Of a DNA stretch of 64,000 bases, positions 9,381 to 17,854 are shown piece by piece (position 1 is the stretch's first letter; every line of letters begins with the position of its first letter). Under the pieces are notes generated by a model. The model saw only the letters and a program-made list of their open reading frames with translations, was not told the DNA's origin and did not search any database. A program made the position numbers and the translations under genes. The DNA lies in NCBI GenBank assembly GCA_027038835.1, contig JALWGC010000003.1:106549-170548 (forward strand), in the 5' to 3' direction. This DNA is from Helicobacteraceae bacterium (GTDB taxonomy: Bacteria; Campylobacterota; Campylobacteria; Campylobacterales; Sulfurimonadaceae).

Positions 9381-9650
9381 ATGAGATATTCAAAAAGTTT
9401 TTTGTTGCTAACCACGTTTATGTTCGCGGCGTGTGGCGGTGGAGGCGGCGGTGGCAGTACACAGGATAATATCAAACATACAACTATTCAAATGACACCT
9501 CAAAAATCATATCCTTTAGTAAAAGGTGATGTGATCGTTAGAGATCAAGAAGGGAGCGAAGTTGTTTTGGATACGAACGTAAAAACTAAACGTACCGTCG
9601 CTACACTAAAAAAAGGAAGTGCACACATTGAAAGGGTCGTTGCAAAATAA
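9381..9650 (+). CDS. Small lipoprotein
   Basis: An 89-residue predicted lipoprotein: signal peptide MRYSKSFLLLTTFMFAAC with lipobox FAAC and a glycine stretch after the cysteine, then a short beta-prone domain (YPLVKGDVIVRDQEGSEVV). Two ATG codons lie six bases apart; the second (9381) is preferred because GGAG at 9371-9374 is then correctly spaced. It follows the 1061-residue secreted protein by nine bases and is probably co-expressed. No function is recognised. Confidence 0.75.
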   Translation: MRYSKSFLLLTTFMFAACGGGGGGGSTQDNIKHTTIQMTPQKSYPLVKGDVIVRDQEGSEVVLDTNVKTKRTVATLKKGSAHIERVVAK

Positions 9651-9695
9651 TTGTGTATAATTCACTTATTACTTATTTTGTGACAAAGAAGAAGT

Positions 9696-10172
9696 ATGAA
9701 TGAATTTACAAACAGTTTGGTGATGCTTTCCCACGCGGTTTTTGGGGTGTTTGCCAATTTAGCGTTGGTTTGGCTTTATGCCGAAGCTCTCAACGCTTCG
9801 AAAAACAACCTCAAAAGAGTGAAACTCGCGACTTATCATGTGGTCGTCTGGATTACATTGACATTTGTAGTCGGGGGTTTTTGGTACATCGGTTATTATG
9901 GCTACGACAAAGGGATATTGCTAAAAAGCGGTTTGGCGAATATCCATAAATTCTTCACAGAAACCAAAGAGCATATTTTCTTCATAGTGCTGATTTTGAG
10001 CTATTATCTCCCTTTTATCACTTTGCGCCACGATTTAAGCCAAAACGAACAAGCCAAAAAGGCGGCTTTGGTTCTTACCATGGTTGTCGGATTGCTCGTT
10101 TTTTATGTCGAGGGTGCGGGAGCTATCATCGCTCAAGGTGTAAAAGCGGCACTTATGTTGGGGGTTAGGTGA
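9696..10172 (+). CDS. Four-helix inner-membrane protein
   Basis: A 158-residue protein with four hydrophobic segments (about residues 7-30, 46-68, 91-110 and 126-147) and short charged loops. It is not a family I can name. Histidines fall inside or at the edge of helices (SHAVFG and TYHVVVW), which could ligate haem, but that is speculation. The 3' end overlaps the next membrane protein by four bases (GTGATG), and the formate-dehydrogenase-like gene follows in the same direction, so these two small proteins could be its membrane partners. Confidence 0.7.
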   Translation: MNEFTNSLVMLSHAVFGVFANLALVWLYAEALNASKNNLKRVKLATYHVVVWITLTFVVGGFWYIGYYGYDKGILLKSGLANIHKFFTETKEHIFFIVLILSYYLPFITLRHDLSQNEQAKKAALVLTMVVGLLVFYVEGAGAIIAQGVKAALMLGVR

Positions 10173-10462
10173 TGAAGGGACTCGATAAAACGACACTTGC
10201 TTTTGGGCTATCTGCAGCGGTTGTGATGTTGCTTAACTCTTTGATGGTGATACTCAAAGAAAGCTACCACCCGTTTTTTGAGTTTTTGACCTCCCTTAGC
10301 GGAAACCATTGGGCGAGCCAAGGGGTGATAGATGTGGTTTTGTTTTTCGTTTTGGGTGTCGTTTTTTCGAAATGGCATCTCAAAGCGGGTCTGGGCGTCG
10401 TGGTTGGAAGTGCGGTAGTTTCGTTTTGTTTGATAATCGGATATTTTGCACCGTTTTTTTGA
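10169..10462 (+). CDS. Three-helix inner-membrane protein
   Basis: A 97-residue hydrophobic protein with segments at about residues 8-28, 52-64 and 75-96 (GVVVGSAVVSFCLIIGYFA). It is translationally coupled to the preceding four-helix protein by a four-base overlap, so the two probably form one membrane complex. Its C-terminus is followed by a 73-base gap before the molybdopterin oxidoreductase. No family recognised. Confidence 0.65.
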   Translation: MMKGLDKTTLAFGLSAAVVMLLNSLMVILKESYHPFFEFLTSLSGNHWASQGVIDVVLFFVLGVVFSKWHLKAGLGVVVGSAVVSFCLIIGYFAPFF

Positions 10463-10535
10463 ACTACTTCGTAAAGTAAAAAGAGTTATAAGCCAAAAGA
10501 CTATACCATATCGTTACTTCTATTAAGGCGGTCGG

Positions 10536-12611
10536 ATGAAAAATATAGAAACGATAGATAGCGTATGTACCTACTGTGGTGTTGGGTGCGACATCGCCGC
10601 AAGCGTCGATGTGGACAAAAACGAAATCGTCAAGATATTCGCTCACAAAGATGGAGTCGTGAGTGAGGGGAACTTGTGTATAAAAGGGAAATACGGGTAC
10701 GATTTCGTGACCTCCCCAAATCGTCTTCGAGCTCCGCGCATCAAAAAAAGCTTTTTGAAAAAAAATCCTTCCATTTTCGATGCTATCAAAAACGCTCTTA
10801 CAGAGTACGACGCAGAGTGGTTCGAGTGCGACTTGGAGAGTGCTACGAGTGCGGCCGCAATGAAACTTCAAGAGATTCAGACCAAATACGGTAAAAAGTC
10901 TATCTGTTCCATCGGAGGTGCGAGAACTTCATGTGAGAGCGCGTATTTGTGGCAAAAATTCACCCGCCATACTTTGCAAAGCCCTCATGTGGACAACTGC
11001 GCGAGGGTGTGCCACTCACCCAGCCTCAAAGGGATGCGCGCAACCATCGGCGAGGGTGCGGCGACCAACCCTTACAACGATATATACGAATGTGAGTTTA
11101 TGATAGTTATCGGCTCCAATACCACCGAAGCGCACCCTATCATCGCCAACCGTATCGTCCATCAAGCGCAAAAACACGACAATCTCGCGGTTTTCGATGT
11201 ACGGGAAATCAAACTCCACCGTTTTGCGAAGTACAAAGCTATTATTCCCCATGAAGCCAATTTGCTGGTTTTGAATATGCTTGCATATGTCATCATCACC
11301 GAAGAGCTCTACGATGAGAGTTTCATCGCCGATAGAACGGTAGGTTTTAGCGAATTCAAAGAGAAAATTCTAAACGACCCGTATGCCAACCCCGACTATT
11401 TCGCCGATGTGGAAGGGTATGAATACCTGCCGAAAATGATACGCAAAATCGCGCGTGAGTACGCTTTGAAAAAATCGATGATTTTTTGGGGGCTTGGGAT
11501 TACCGAGCATATCGACGGTAGTTATGCGGTGATGGCTATAACCCATTTGGCGCTGATGACCGGGAACATCGGCAAAGAGGGAGCGGGGCTGATGCCGCTT
11601 CGTGGACAGAATAACGTTCAAGGTGCTTGCGATATGGGGTGTTTGCCGTACTACGACCCAGATTACCAGACGCCAAAAGAGGTCGGTTTGATGACGCCGC
11701 AGCTAGTCGATGCGATGCTTGAAGATAAAATCAAAGCGGTACTTAATATGGGAGAAGACCTCACCCATATCCATCCAAATGTCAACAAAATAGAAAAAGC
11801 GCTCGAACATGTAGAGTTTATCATGGTGCAAGAGCTGTTTATGACCGATGTAGCCAAAAGAGCCGACATTGTCATCGGGGTTAAAAGTGCGTATGAAAAA
11901 ACGGGTGTGTATGTCAATGCGATGCGTAGAATGCACCTCTCACAGCCCCTTGTGTACTCCGACTTACCAGATGACTGGGAAGTGATTCAGATGATGGACA
12001 ACAAGATGGGGGGCGAGTACGACTACCAAGACTCCAGCGAGATTTGGGACGAGGTGCGGGAAGTGGCACACAGACGCTTTAGTGGCGCGAGTTATATGCG
12101 TCTGAAGCGCCACAGAAAAAGGGGACTGCAATGGCCGGTGTACGACGAAGATACCCCAAGACTGCATCAGCTCGATTTTCGAACCAAAGACGGGCTTGGG
12201 CGGTTCGTGTATCATCGGTACAAACTTCGGGGTATGGTCGAAGAGTTGAAAAAAGGTGCGCTTAGCGGTTACCATCTTACAACCGGTAGAACGCTCGCTC
12301 ACTACAACAACGCCGCGCAAACAAGGCAAACACAGACGTTATGTGAGCGTTACAGTGAAGATATTTTGCTTGTAAGCGAAGAGGACGAAGCCGATTTTCC
12401 GACCCAAAGAGTGGTTCTTAAAACCCAATACGGACAAACCAAACCTTTACTTGTAAAATTTACCCACAAAATCAAGCCAAAAACCCTCTTTACGACGTTT
12501 CATTATGCCGATTCGGGTATCAACCGTCTTTTTGGGGACAAAAGCGACGAGCTGATAAAAACCGCGGCGTTCAAGTCGATCAAAGTGGAGGTGCTCCTCG
12601 TCGATGAGTAG
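10536..12611 (+). CDS. Molybdopterin oxidoreductase, formate dehydrogenase alpha-like (Cys type)
   Basis: A 691-residue Mo/W-bis-MGD enzyme. Cysteines 11, 14, 18 and 48 form the CX2CX3CX29C site for a 4Fe-4S cluster. The motif NCARVCHSPS places C159 and H160 where formate dehydrogenases have selenocysteine/cysteine and histidine, so this is a cysteine-type formate-dehydrogenase relative. GSNTTEAHPI (about residue 190) and LTTGRTLAHYNNA (about residue 583) mark the cofactor domains. No twin-arginine signal is present, indicating a cytoplasmic enzyme. No iron-sulfur beta subunit or cytochrome gene adjoins it, unlike membrane-bound Fdh operons. It overlaps yraN by eight bases. Other members of the superfamily, such as assimilatory nitrate reductase, remain possible but fit less well. 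Confidence 0.82.
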   Translation: MKNIETIDSVCTYCGVGCDIAASVDVDKNEIVKIFAHKDGVVSEGNLCIKGKYGYDFVTSPNRLRAPRIKKSFLKKNPSIFDAIKNALTEYDAEWFECDLESATSAAAMKLQEIQTKYGKKSICSIGGARTSCESAYLWQKFTRHTLQSPHVDNCARVCHSPSLKGMRATIGEGAATNPYNDIYECEFMIVIGSNTTEAHPIIANRIVHQAQKHDNLAVFDVREIKLHRFAKYKAIIPHEANLLVLNMLAYVIITEELYDESFIADRTVGFSEFKEKILNDPYANPDYFADVEGYEYLPKMIRKIAREYALKKSMIFWGLGITEHIDGSYAVMAITHLALMTGNIGKEGAGLMPLRGQNNVQGACDMGCLPYYDPDYQTPKEVGLMTPQLVDAMLEDKIKAVLNMGEDLTHIHPNVNKIEKALEHVEFIMVQELFMTDVAKRADIVIGVKSAYEKTGVYVNAMRRMHLSQPLVYSDLPDDWEVIQMMDNKMGGEYDYQDSSEIWDEVREVAHRRFSGASYMRLKRHRKRGLQWPVYDEDTPRLHQLDFRTKDGLGRFVYHRYKLRGMVEELKKGALSGYHLTTGRTLAHYNNAAQTRQTQTLCERYSEDILLVSEEDEADFPTQRVVLKTQYGQTKPLLVKFTHKIKPKTLFTTFHYADSGINRLFGDKSDELIKTAAFKSIKVEVLLVDE

Positions 12612-12933
12612 AGCCAAAGGGGACAAAGCCGAAAAGAGTGCGGTGGAGTTTTTGCAGCGCAACGGTTATGTGGTGGTACAGCGCAATTTCTACTCCCGCT
12701 TTGGTGAAATCGACATCATCGCCGCAAAAGAGGGAGTGCTGCATTTCGTGGAAGTGAAATCGGCTCAAGATTACGAAACCGCTATTTACAACATAACGAA
12801 ACCAAAACTTCAAAAAGTGGTAAAAACCGCGCAGGTGTATTTGAAAAAAAACGGTTTGGATACCGCTTACTCTTTCGATGCTATCATCGTCACACCGGAT
12901 GGTATAGAGTTTGTGGAAGATATCACTTTGTAA
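12604..12933 (+). CDS. YraN/UPF0102 endonuclease-like protein
   Basis: A 109-residue member of the YraN (UPF0102) family, which has a Holliday-junction-resolvase/restriction-endonuclease fold. The hallmark GEIDIIAAKEGVLHFVEVKS (residues about 37-56) supplies the D...EVK nuclease-type residues. Its biological role is unproven in any organism. The equivalent C. jejuni gene lies between hom and trxA; here it is fused into the formate-dehydrogenase transcript by an eight-base overlap. Confidence 0.88.
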   Translation: MSRAKGDKAEKSAVEFLQRNGYVVVQRNFYSRFGEIDIIAAKEGVLHFVEVKSAQDYETAIYNITKPKLQKVVKTAQVYLKKNGLDTAYSFDAIIVTPDGIEFVEDITL

Positions 12934-13051
12934 TGAATTCCACGTTGAGTTTTTGCAGTTTTTCGTTGATGGCGTTGTAAAAAGTTGTTACACTCTTTTT
13001 GCATGGTATGTGTATCTATCATTGTGAGATTATGCCATATTTTGCGCTTCG

Positions 13052-13441
13052 TTAACGGTGCAGGTCCGCTTCTTCGACCATCATGTAAAAACCGTTCACC
13101 CCTTTGATGCCGGCATCGCTGAAGTAGATTTCGCCGTTAGGTTTGAGAAAATAGTGTCTTGGAACGCCGAATTTTTCGAAATAATCGGGAATCTTGTGCT
13201 TGTCGCGGTTGAGAAAAACTTTGACGAAATGGTCGTTTAGGTACTTTTTTACCCCTTCGTTTGCAAGCACTTCGTTCTTGTAGCGCACACAGAAACTACA
13301 GCGCTCGGCGCCAAGAAAGACATAGATGTCCTTGTGCTCTTTTTGTGCGACTCGTTTTGCTTCCTCGATGGAGTGTATCCAAGGAAGATCGACGGACAAT
13401 AGCGACGATACCGTTACAATCATAAATAGTAATTTTTTCAT
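13052..13441 (-). CDS. Periplasmic thioredoxin-fold protein
   Basis: A 129-residue exported thiol protein. The signal peptide MKKLLFMIVTVSSLLS precedes a thioredoxin-like domain with a redox pair C48-S-F-C51 in GAERCSFCVRYK and the cis-proline segment GVPRHYFLKPNGE near residue 95. The CSFC pair in place of CGPC and the small size resemble SoxW/DUF255-like reductases that maintain cysteines of periplasmic proteins. It stands alone, divergent from the aldehyde dehydrogenase gene. Confidence 0.8.
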   Translation of the reverse strand: MKKLLFMIVTVSSLLSVDLPWIHSIEEAKRVAQKEHKDIYVFLGAERCSFCVRYKNEVLANEGVKKYLNDHFVKVFLNRDKHKIPDYFEKFGVPRHYFLKPNGEIYFSDAGIKGVNGFYMMVEEADLHR

Positions 13442-13512
13442 ACATGAATTATACCATACCTCAGAGATTGTGGTGTCATGTTCAAAAAAAGGAAGAAGAT
13501 ATGAAACGGTTA

Positions 13513-13543
13513 TTGCTTTTAGTTTAACGTTGGATGTTATAAT
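13513..13543 (+). promoter_or_regulatory. Promoter of the aldehyde dehydrogenase gene
   Basis: TTGCTT at 13513-13518 and TATAAT at 13538-13543 form a plausible sigma-70 pair (19-base spacer). AAGGAG at 13558-13563 precedes the ATG at 13569 with good spacing. Confidence 0.6.
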
Positions 13544-13568
13544 CCTTCAATGAAACGAAGGAGCGCAA

Positions 13569-14990
13569 ATGGAAATGGAAGCGAAGATATTTTTCGGAAG
13601 TCTTGAAGAGACAAGAGACGAGGTTGTCAAAAGAGAATCGCCGTATGATGGAAGAGTCGTCTCGAGTGCCCCGGTATGTGGCGCAAAAGATGCAAAAAAA
13701 GCGCTTCAAATAGCCAAAGAGGCGGCGAAAGAAGCCAAAAAAACCTCTTTGTCGCAGCGGTGCGAATGGGTTTTGGATGTAGCTAAAAAGCTTGAAGAGA
13801 ACAAAGAAGATATCGCCCGTACCATTACCGACGAAGTCGGCAAGCCCATAGCGTTTTCACGCGTAGAGGTGGAGCGGTGTATCGAGACTTTGACCTTGAG
13901 TGCGGAGTTCGCAAGGACGATGCACGGCGAGACCATCGCTACCGATGCGACACGAAGCGGGAAGAAGACGACCGCGTTTTTCGTTCGTGAACCTGTCGGC
14001 GTAGTCGTTGCGATAACACCTTTTAATTTCCCGCTCAATCTTGTCGCACACAAACTCGCCCCCGCACTCGTCAGCGGTAACGCCGTGGTTTTGAAACCGA
14101 CTCCCGAAGCACCGCTTACGGCATACAAGTTCGCCAAGCTTTTCATCCAAAGCGAATATGCCATCAAAGATGCGCTGAGCGTGGTGTATGGAGATGCGGA
14201 AGTGGGTAGTGCGCTTGTTGCAAGCGACATACCGCGCGTTATCAGTTTTACCGGTAGCGTTCCTGTCGGCAACATCATCACCAAATCCGCCGGTATCAAA
14301 AAAGTGAGTTTGGAGCTTGGCGGCAACGCGGCGACTTTTATAGACGAGAGTGCCGATTTGGACAAAGCGGCTCAAAGATGCGCCTTTGGAGCGTTTATCA
14401 ACGCCGGTCAGGTGTGTATCTCTTTGCAGCGAATCTATGTGCACAAAAACGTTTACGAAGCGTTTGCGCAAAAGTTGGCTATGGAGACGAAAAAGCTCAA
14501 AGTGGGCTCTCCGTACGACGAAGATACCTTCATAGGGCCGCTTATCAACGAAGATGCGGCGCAAAGAGCGTATAACTGGGTACAAAGCGCCATCGACGAG
14601 GGAGCAAGAGCGATGCTGGAGCCTAAAAAAGAGGGGAGAGTGTTCTTTCCGGCGGTTATGGCGGATGTAACCGACGATATGGCGATTGTGTGTGAAGAGG
14701 TTTTCGCGCCTATCGTCTCCCTTGTCAAAGTGGAAAGTTTCGATGAAGCGGTAGAGAAGATGAACGACTCTCCGTATGGATTGCAGTTTTCGATATTTAC
14801 CGATTCGCTTGAAAACACCAAACGTGCCATCAGCGACTTCGAAGCTGGCGGCGTGGTGGTCAACGACATCCCGACACTACGTTTCGACATTCAGCCGTAT
14901 GGGGGCGTGAAATTAAGCGGCGTGGGACGCGAGGGTCCGAAATTCGCCATCGAAGAGTTTACGGAGATTAAAAGCGTGGTTATCTGCTAA
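13569..14990 (+). CDS. NAD(P)-dependent aldehyde dehydrogenase
   Basis: A 473-residue ALDH-superfamily enzyme that oxidises an aldehyde to the acid. Catalytic residues are visible: N153 in TPFNFP, E249 in LELGGN, and nucleophile C283 in NAGQVCISLQR. The cofactor site segment LKPTPEAPL follows around residue 175 and FTGSVPVG around 228. The overall pattern (short N-terminus, QVCISLQR) resembles the lactaldehyde / non-phosphorylating glyceraldehyde-3-phosphate dehydrogenase-like group rather than betaine aldehyde dehydrogenases, but substrate is not decided by sequence. It is monocistronic, with the convergent DUF2393-type gene ending two bases away. Confidence 0.88.
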   Translation: MEMEAKIFFGSLEETRDEVVKRESPYDGRVVSSAPVCGAKDAKKALQIAKEAAKEAKKTSLSQRCEWVLDVAKKLEENKEDIARTITDEVGKPIAFSRVEVERCIETLTLSAEFARTMHGETIATDATRSGKKTTAFFVREPVGVVVAITPFNFPLNLVAHKLAPALVSGNAVVLKPTPEAPLTAYKFAKLFIQSEYAIKDALSVVYGDAEVGSALVASDIPRVISFTGSVPVGNIITKSAGIKKVSLELGGNAATFIDESADLDKAAQRCAFGAFINAGQVCISLQRIYVHKNVYEAFAQKLAMETKKLKVGSPYDEDTFIGPLINEDAAQRAYNWVQSAIDEGARAMLEPKKEGRVFFPAVMADVTDDMAIVCEEVFAPIVSLVKVESFDEAVEKMNDSPYGLQFSIFTDSLENTKRAISDFEAGGVVVNDIPTLRFDIQPYGGVKLSGVGREGPKFAIEEFTEIKSVVIC

Positions 14991-14991
14991 C

Positions 14992-15540
14992 TTAGTGTGC
15001 ATAGACCTTGACAAAATCGGCGGTATTTCTAAAATACCCCGGATAATCGAACGTAACGCGAAAAGGAGCGACCTCTCCGGGTTTGAGGTCTCTTGCTACG
15101 ACGAACTCTTTTTGAATCGTCGTTGGTTTGTACAGTTTGTTCGCCCCCTTACCTAAAAAATCCCAAAAATCGCTTGTTTTGTAAAACGCTCCGGGTTTGA
15201 CGTTGCCGGTGTTGTGTCCGCCGCTTACGAGCTTGATGGAGATGTAAACCTTTTTGAGGGGGTATTTACCGACGTTTTTGACAAGACCGTAGTACGATAT
15301 CTTCTCTTGGGAAAGGTAGCGTCTGTTCTCGATGCGAACGAGTTTGACTTTTTTCGTGTATTTTTCCGCTGCCGCAAGCGAAATAGCTCCGATAAGTACG
15401 CTAATGAGCACCGTCGAGAAAAACATAGGCAAAACGAGCTTTTTGTTCGTTTGTTTGATTGCGGCTACGGCTCCTAATATCAACAGTAAAAACGATACCG
15501 CCAAGATAGCGTAGTGTACCGGCGTGAAACTCATTTGCAA
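14992..15540 (-). CDS. DUF2393-type membrane-anchored protein (second copy)
   Basis: A 182-residue protein with two N-terminal membrane helices (about residues 8-27 and 36-58), the second followed by a periplasmic beta-sandwich-like domain (YYGLVKNVGKYPLKKVYIS, GEVAPFRVTFDYPGY). This is the architecture of the DUF2393 family found in Campylobacterota; function unknown. It overlaps the preceding paralogue by ten bases and lies at the end of the hisIE transcript. Confidence 0.72.
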   Translation of the reverse strand: MQMSFTPVHYAILAVSFLLLILGAVAAIKQTNKKLVLPMFFSTVLISVLIGAISLAAAEKYTKKVKLVRIENRRYLSQEKISYYGLVKNVGKYPLKKVYISIKLVSGGHNTGNVKPGAFYKTSDFWDFLGKGANKLYKPTTIQKEFVVARDLKPGEVAPFRVTFDYPGYFRNTADFVKVYAH

Positions 15541-16043
15541 ACCCCTTTGAGCGAGACATCGATATCTTTTTTGTAACTAAACGGTTCTATCAAGAACTTG
15601 AAAGTAGCATCGGCACCTTTTGGAATATCTTTAAGTGTCAGGCTCGCTGTTTTGAGCGGTTTGAGCTTGAAGATGAGGTTTTTGTACTTGTTGTGTGTAT
15701 CTTTGTACACGAAAGCGCTCACTTTGCACGATTTGAAATCGAATCGCGAGTCGTTTTTGAGTTTTCCTTCTATCACGACCGCTTCGACGAAGTGCAGCTT
15801 CTTCGCTTTTGTAACGGTGATGGTGTTTTTAAACAGCCAACTATGGAAAAAATCGAAACCAAGTGTCGGTGCGAGGGCTATTTCCAATATGGCAAGAAGG
15901 AGGATAAAAAGTGCCAAGGTGAGTTTTTTTCGTAAAACGAGCGTGAGGAGGATAAGGAGCAAAAAGAGTGCGAAAACCGCTCCCAAATAGATAAGGTCGT
16001 AAGTGCTCAGAGAATGTAAAAAAGTGAGAACCTTCTCTTTCAC
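15531..16043 (-). CDS. DUF2393-type membrane-anchored protein (first copy)
   Basis: A 170-residue paralogue of its downstream neighbour: two adjacent hydrophobic segments (about residues 17-38 and 42-62) and then a beta-rich exported domain (VVIEGKLKNDSRFDFKSCKV, IPKGADATFKFLIEP). The pair arose by tandem duplication and is translationally coupled (ten-base overlap). It starts directly after the hisIE stop. Function unknown; they may pair as a heterodimer at the inner membrane. Confidence 0.72.
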   Translation of the reverse strand: MKEKVLTFLHSLSTYDLIYLGAVFALFLLLILLTLVLRKKLTLALFILLLAILEIALAPTLGFDFFHSWLFKNTITVTKAKKLHFVEAVVIEGKLKNDSRFDFKSCKVSAFVYKDTHNKYKNLIFKLKPLKTASLTLKDIPKGADATFKFLIEPFSYKKDIDVSLKGVCK

Positions 16044-16733
16044 TTAGTCTTTCCTGCTGTTTTTCTCTTCTATACCGCTAATGCCGAACCTACGCGCAAG
16101 TTCTTGTTTGATTCTATCGGGGGAGATGTTCTTGTTTGCGAGTGCGACAAGCATATGGTATGTCAAATCCGCCGCTTCGTAGATGATCTCTTTTTCGTCG
16201 TCGTCTTTGTAGGCGAAGGTGAATTCACCCGATTCTTCGATCACCTTTTTCAAGATGGTGTTTTCCCCTTTGGAGAAAAGCTTCGCCGTCCATGACGAGG
16301 AAGGATCGGCGTTCTTTCGCTCTTGGATGGTGTGGTAAAGGGTGTCGATAACGCCGTAAGCGGCGGTGGTATCGACCTCTTGTTCGTAAACCTCCTCACC
16401 GCTGTCAAGACGTGTGAAAAAGCAGCTTTTGCGCCCTGTATGGCACGCTACACCGTTTTGTTCGACTTTGAGAAGCAGGGTGTCGTTGTCGCAATCAAGA
16501 AGAAACTCTTCTATCTTTTGGGTATGACCGCTACTTTCCCCTTTTTTCCAGATGCGCTGTTTACTGCGTGAAAAGTAGTGTGCGAACTTGGTTCGCAAAG
16601 AAAGCTCGAGCGCTTCTTGGTTCATGTACGCCATCATCAGCACTTCGCTTGTCGATGCGTCTTGGACGATGACCGGCAAAAGCTCTTGTTTTTGCCAGTC
16701 TATTTTTTCGATAATCTTTTGTATATTTTCCAT
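16044..16733 (-). CDS. hisIE: Bifunctional phosphoribosyl-AMP cyclohydrolase / phosphoribosyl-ATP pyrophosphatase
   Basis: Catalyses steps two and three of histidine synthesis in the cytoplasm. The N-terminal HisI domain (about residues 1-120) has LLDCDNDTLLLKVEQNG and the zinc-binding CHTGRKSCFF. The C-terminal HisE domain (about 130-229) has ENTILKKVIEESGEF and the acidic helix EIIYEAADLTYH typical of all-alpha NTP pyrophosphohydrolases. Total length 229 is standard for the fusion. It starts two bases after the SPFH protein stop and is followed at once by the DUF2393 pair; no other his genes adjoin it, though a histidinol-phosphatase-like gene lies at 27.4-28.2 kb. Confidence 0.94.
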   Translation of the reverse strand: MENIQKIIEKIDWQKQELLPVIVQDASTSEVLMMAYMNQEALELSLRTKFAHYFSRSKQRIWKKGESSGHTQKIEEFLLDCDNDTLLLKVEQNGVACHTGRKSCFFTRLDSGEEVYEQEVDTTAAYGVIDTLYHTIQERKNADPSSSWTAKLFSKGENTILKKVIEESGEFTFAYKDDDEKEIIYEAADLTYHMLVALANKNISPDRIKQELARRFGISGIEEKNSRKD

Positions 16734-16735
16734 CG

Positions 16736-17839
16736 TTATCTGTTTATACTGCTTTGTTTTTTGCCGTCTTTCATATCGACCCAGATATTTGGCGTACTGC
16801 CTCCGGGAGTTAGGAAGATTTTGGCGTCTTTGTTGTTTCGAAGCGCTTTGTTGAACTCGTTTTGCACTTTTATCTGTTCAAGTTGCAAAAGCGGTTTTGT
16901 CAGCGATTTGGCAATCACTTCGTTCGCTTTCGCTCTAGCTTTGGCCTCTATGGTCATAGCGTCCGCTTTCCCTTGCGCTTCGATTCGCGCTTTGTCCGCG
17001 ACCCCTTTGGCCTCGGCAGCTTTTCTCAGCGCTTCTTGTCTGGCTCTGGCTACTTCTTGCTCCGCTTTTTGTACCTCTTGTTTTGCAAGTTGGACACGTT
17101 CTATCTGCTCTTTGACTTTCGGTGGGAGAATGATGGAGCGAAGCTGTACGGACTGCAAGATAACAGGCTGGTTCTTGAGCTCTTTGATGTTTTGCGCGAT
17201 GTCACGCTCTATCTCGGTCGCGATGGTGTTTCTTAGTTGTGGAAGTTTCTCCGCGTCGTATTTCCCTATGACGTTTCGAACGACGTCCCTGACGACGGGG
17301 TTGATGATTTTGTCTTCCCAGCTAAAGCCCCAGTTGGAAATCGTCTGTGCGGCGTATTCGGCGTTGAGGCGGTACTGCACGGTCAGTTCTATACTGACGG
17401 GTAGTCCCGTTTTGTCAAGGACGGTGATGGAGGGTTTAGCTATGATCCCCTCACGCTCTATGCTACTGCCTGCCTCGAGACGTGAAGCGTAGTTGATGAT
17501 ACGCACGCGGGTATCGACGGTATAGACTTTTTGAATAAGCGGGATGATAAAATGCAACCCCGGCAAAAGCGCTTGGTCGGAGTATTTTCCGTTGGTAGAG
17601 AGGATTCCCCGCTCCCCCTCTTCGATGATGACGAACGGTTTGGCCACGACGAGCAAAAGCAAAAGAGCGACTATCGCATAGACGACCCCCGCTTTGGCTC
17701 CGCCGAAGTTGAAGTTCATATTGGGCATATTTGGAGTGTTGCCGCCGTTTGCGCCGTTGTTACCGCCGCCAAAGTTGTTTTGTGAGCGTTTTTTGTTGAA
17801 ATAATCGTTCATATCCGCTGCCATTTTGATATCTGCCAT
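16736..17839 (-). CDS. SPFH/prohibitin-family membrane protein
   Basis: A 367-residue band-7 protein. Residues 1-48 are a Gly/Asn-rich cytoplasmic tail (NNFGGGNNGANGGN), residues 49-68 a single membrane helix, then the SPFH domain (about 70-250) beginning IIEEGERGILSTNGKYSD, and a long charged coiled coil (about 250-325, rich in Ala/Lys/Glu) that drives ring assembly. It matches C. jejuni Cj0268c in family and in its position beside ilvE. Prohibitin-like proteins scaffold membrane microdomains and restrain membrane proteases; the specific client here is unknown. Confidence 0.88.
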   Translation of the reverse strand: MADIKMAADMNDYFNKKRSQNNFGGGNNGANGGNTPNMPNMNFNFGGAKAGVVYAIVALLLLLVVAKPFVIIEEGERGILSTNGKYSDQALLPGLHFIIPLIQKVYTVDTRVRIINYASRLEAGSSIEREGIIAKPSITVLDKTGLPVSIELTVQYRLNAEYAAQTISNWGFSWEDKIINPVVRDVVRNVIGKYDAEKLPQLRNTIATEIERDIAQNIKELKNQPVILQSVQLRSIILPPKVKEQIERVQLAKQEVQKAEQEVARARQEALRKAAEAKGVADKARIEAQGKADAMTIEAKARAKANEVIAKSLTKPLLQLEQIKVQNEFNKALRNNKDAKIFLTPGGSTPNIWVDMKDGKKQSSINR

Positions 17840-17854
17840 AGTTGGTTTTCCTTT

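Noticed and set aside
12934..13051. Possible gene fragment on the minus strand reading VTTFYNAINEKLQKLNVEF
   Set aside because: Only about 25 codons, with a stop pair just upstream and a frame change needed to reach an ATG; may be a remnant but not supportable.
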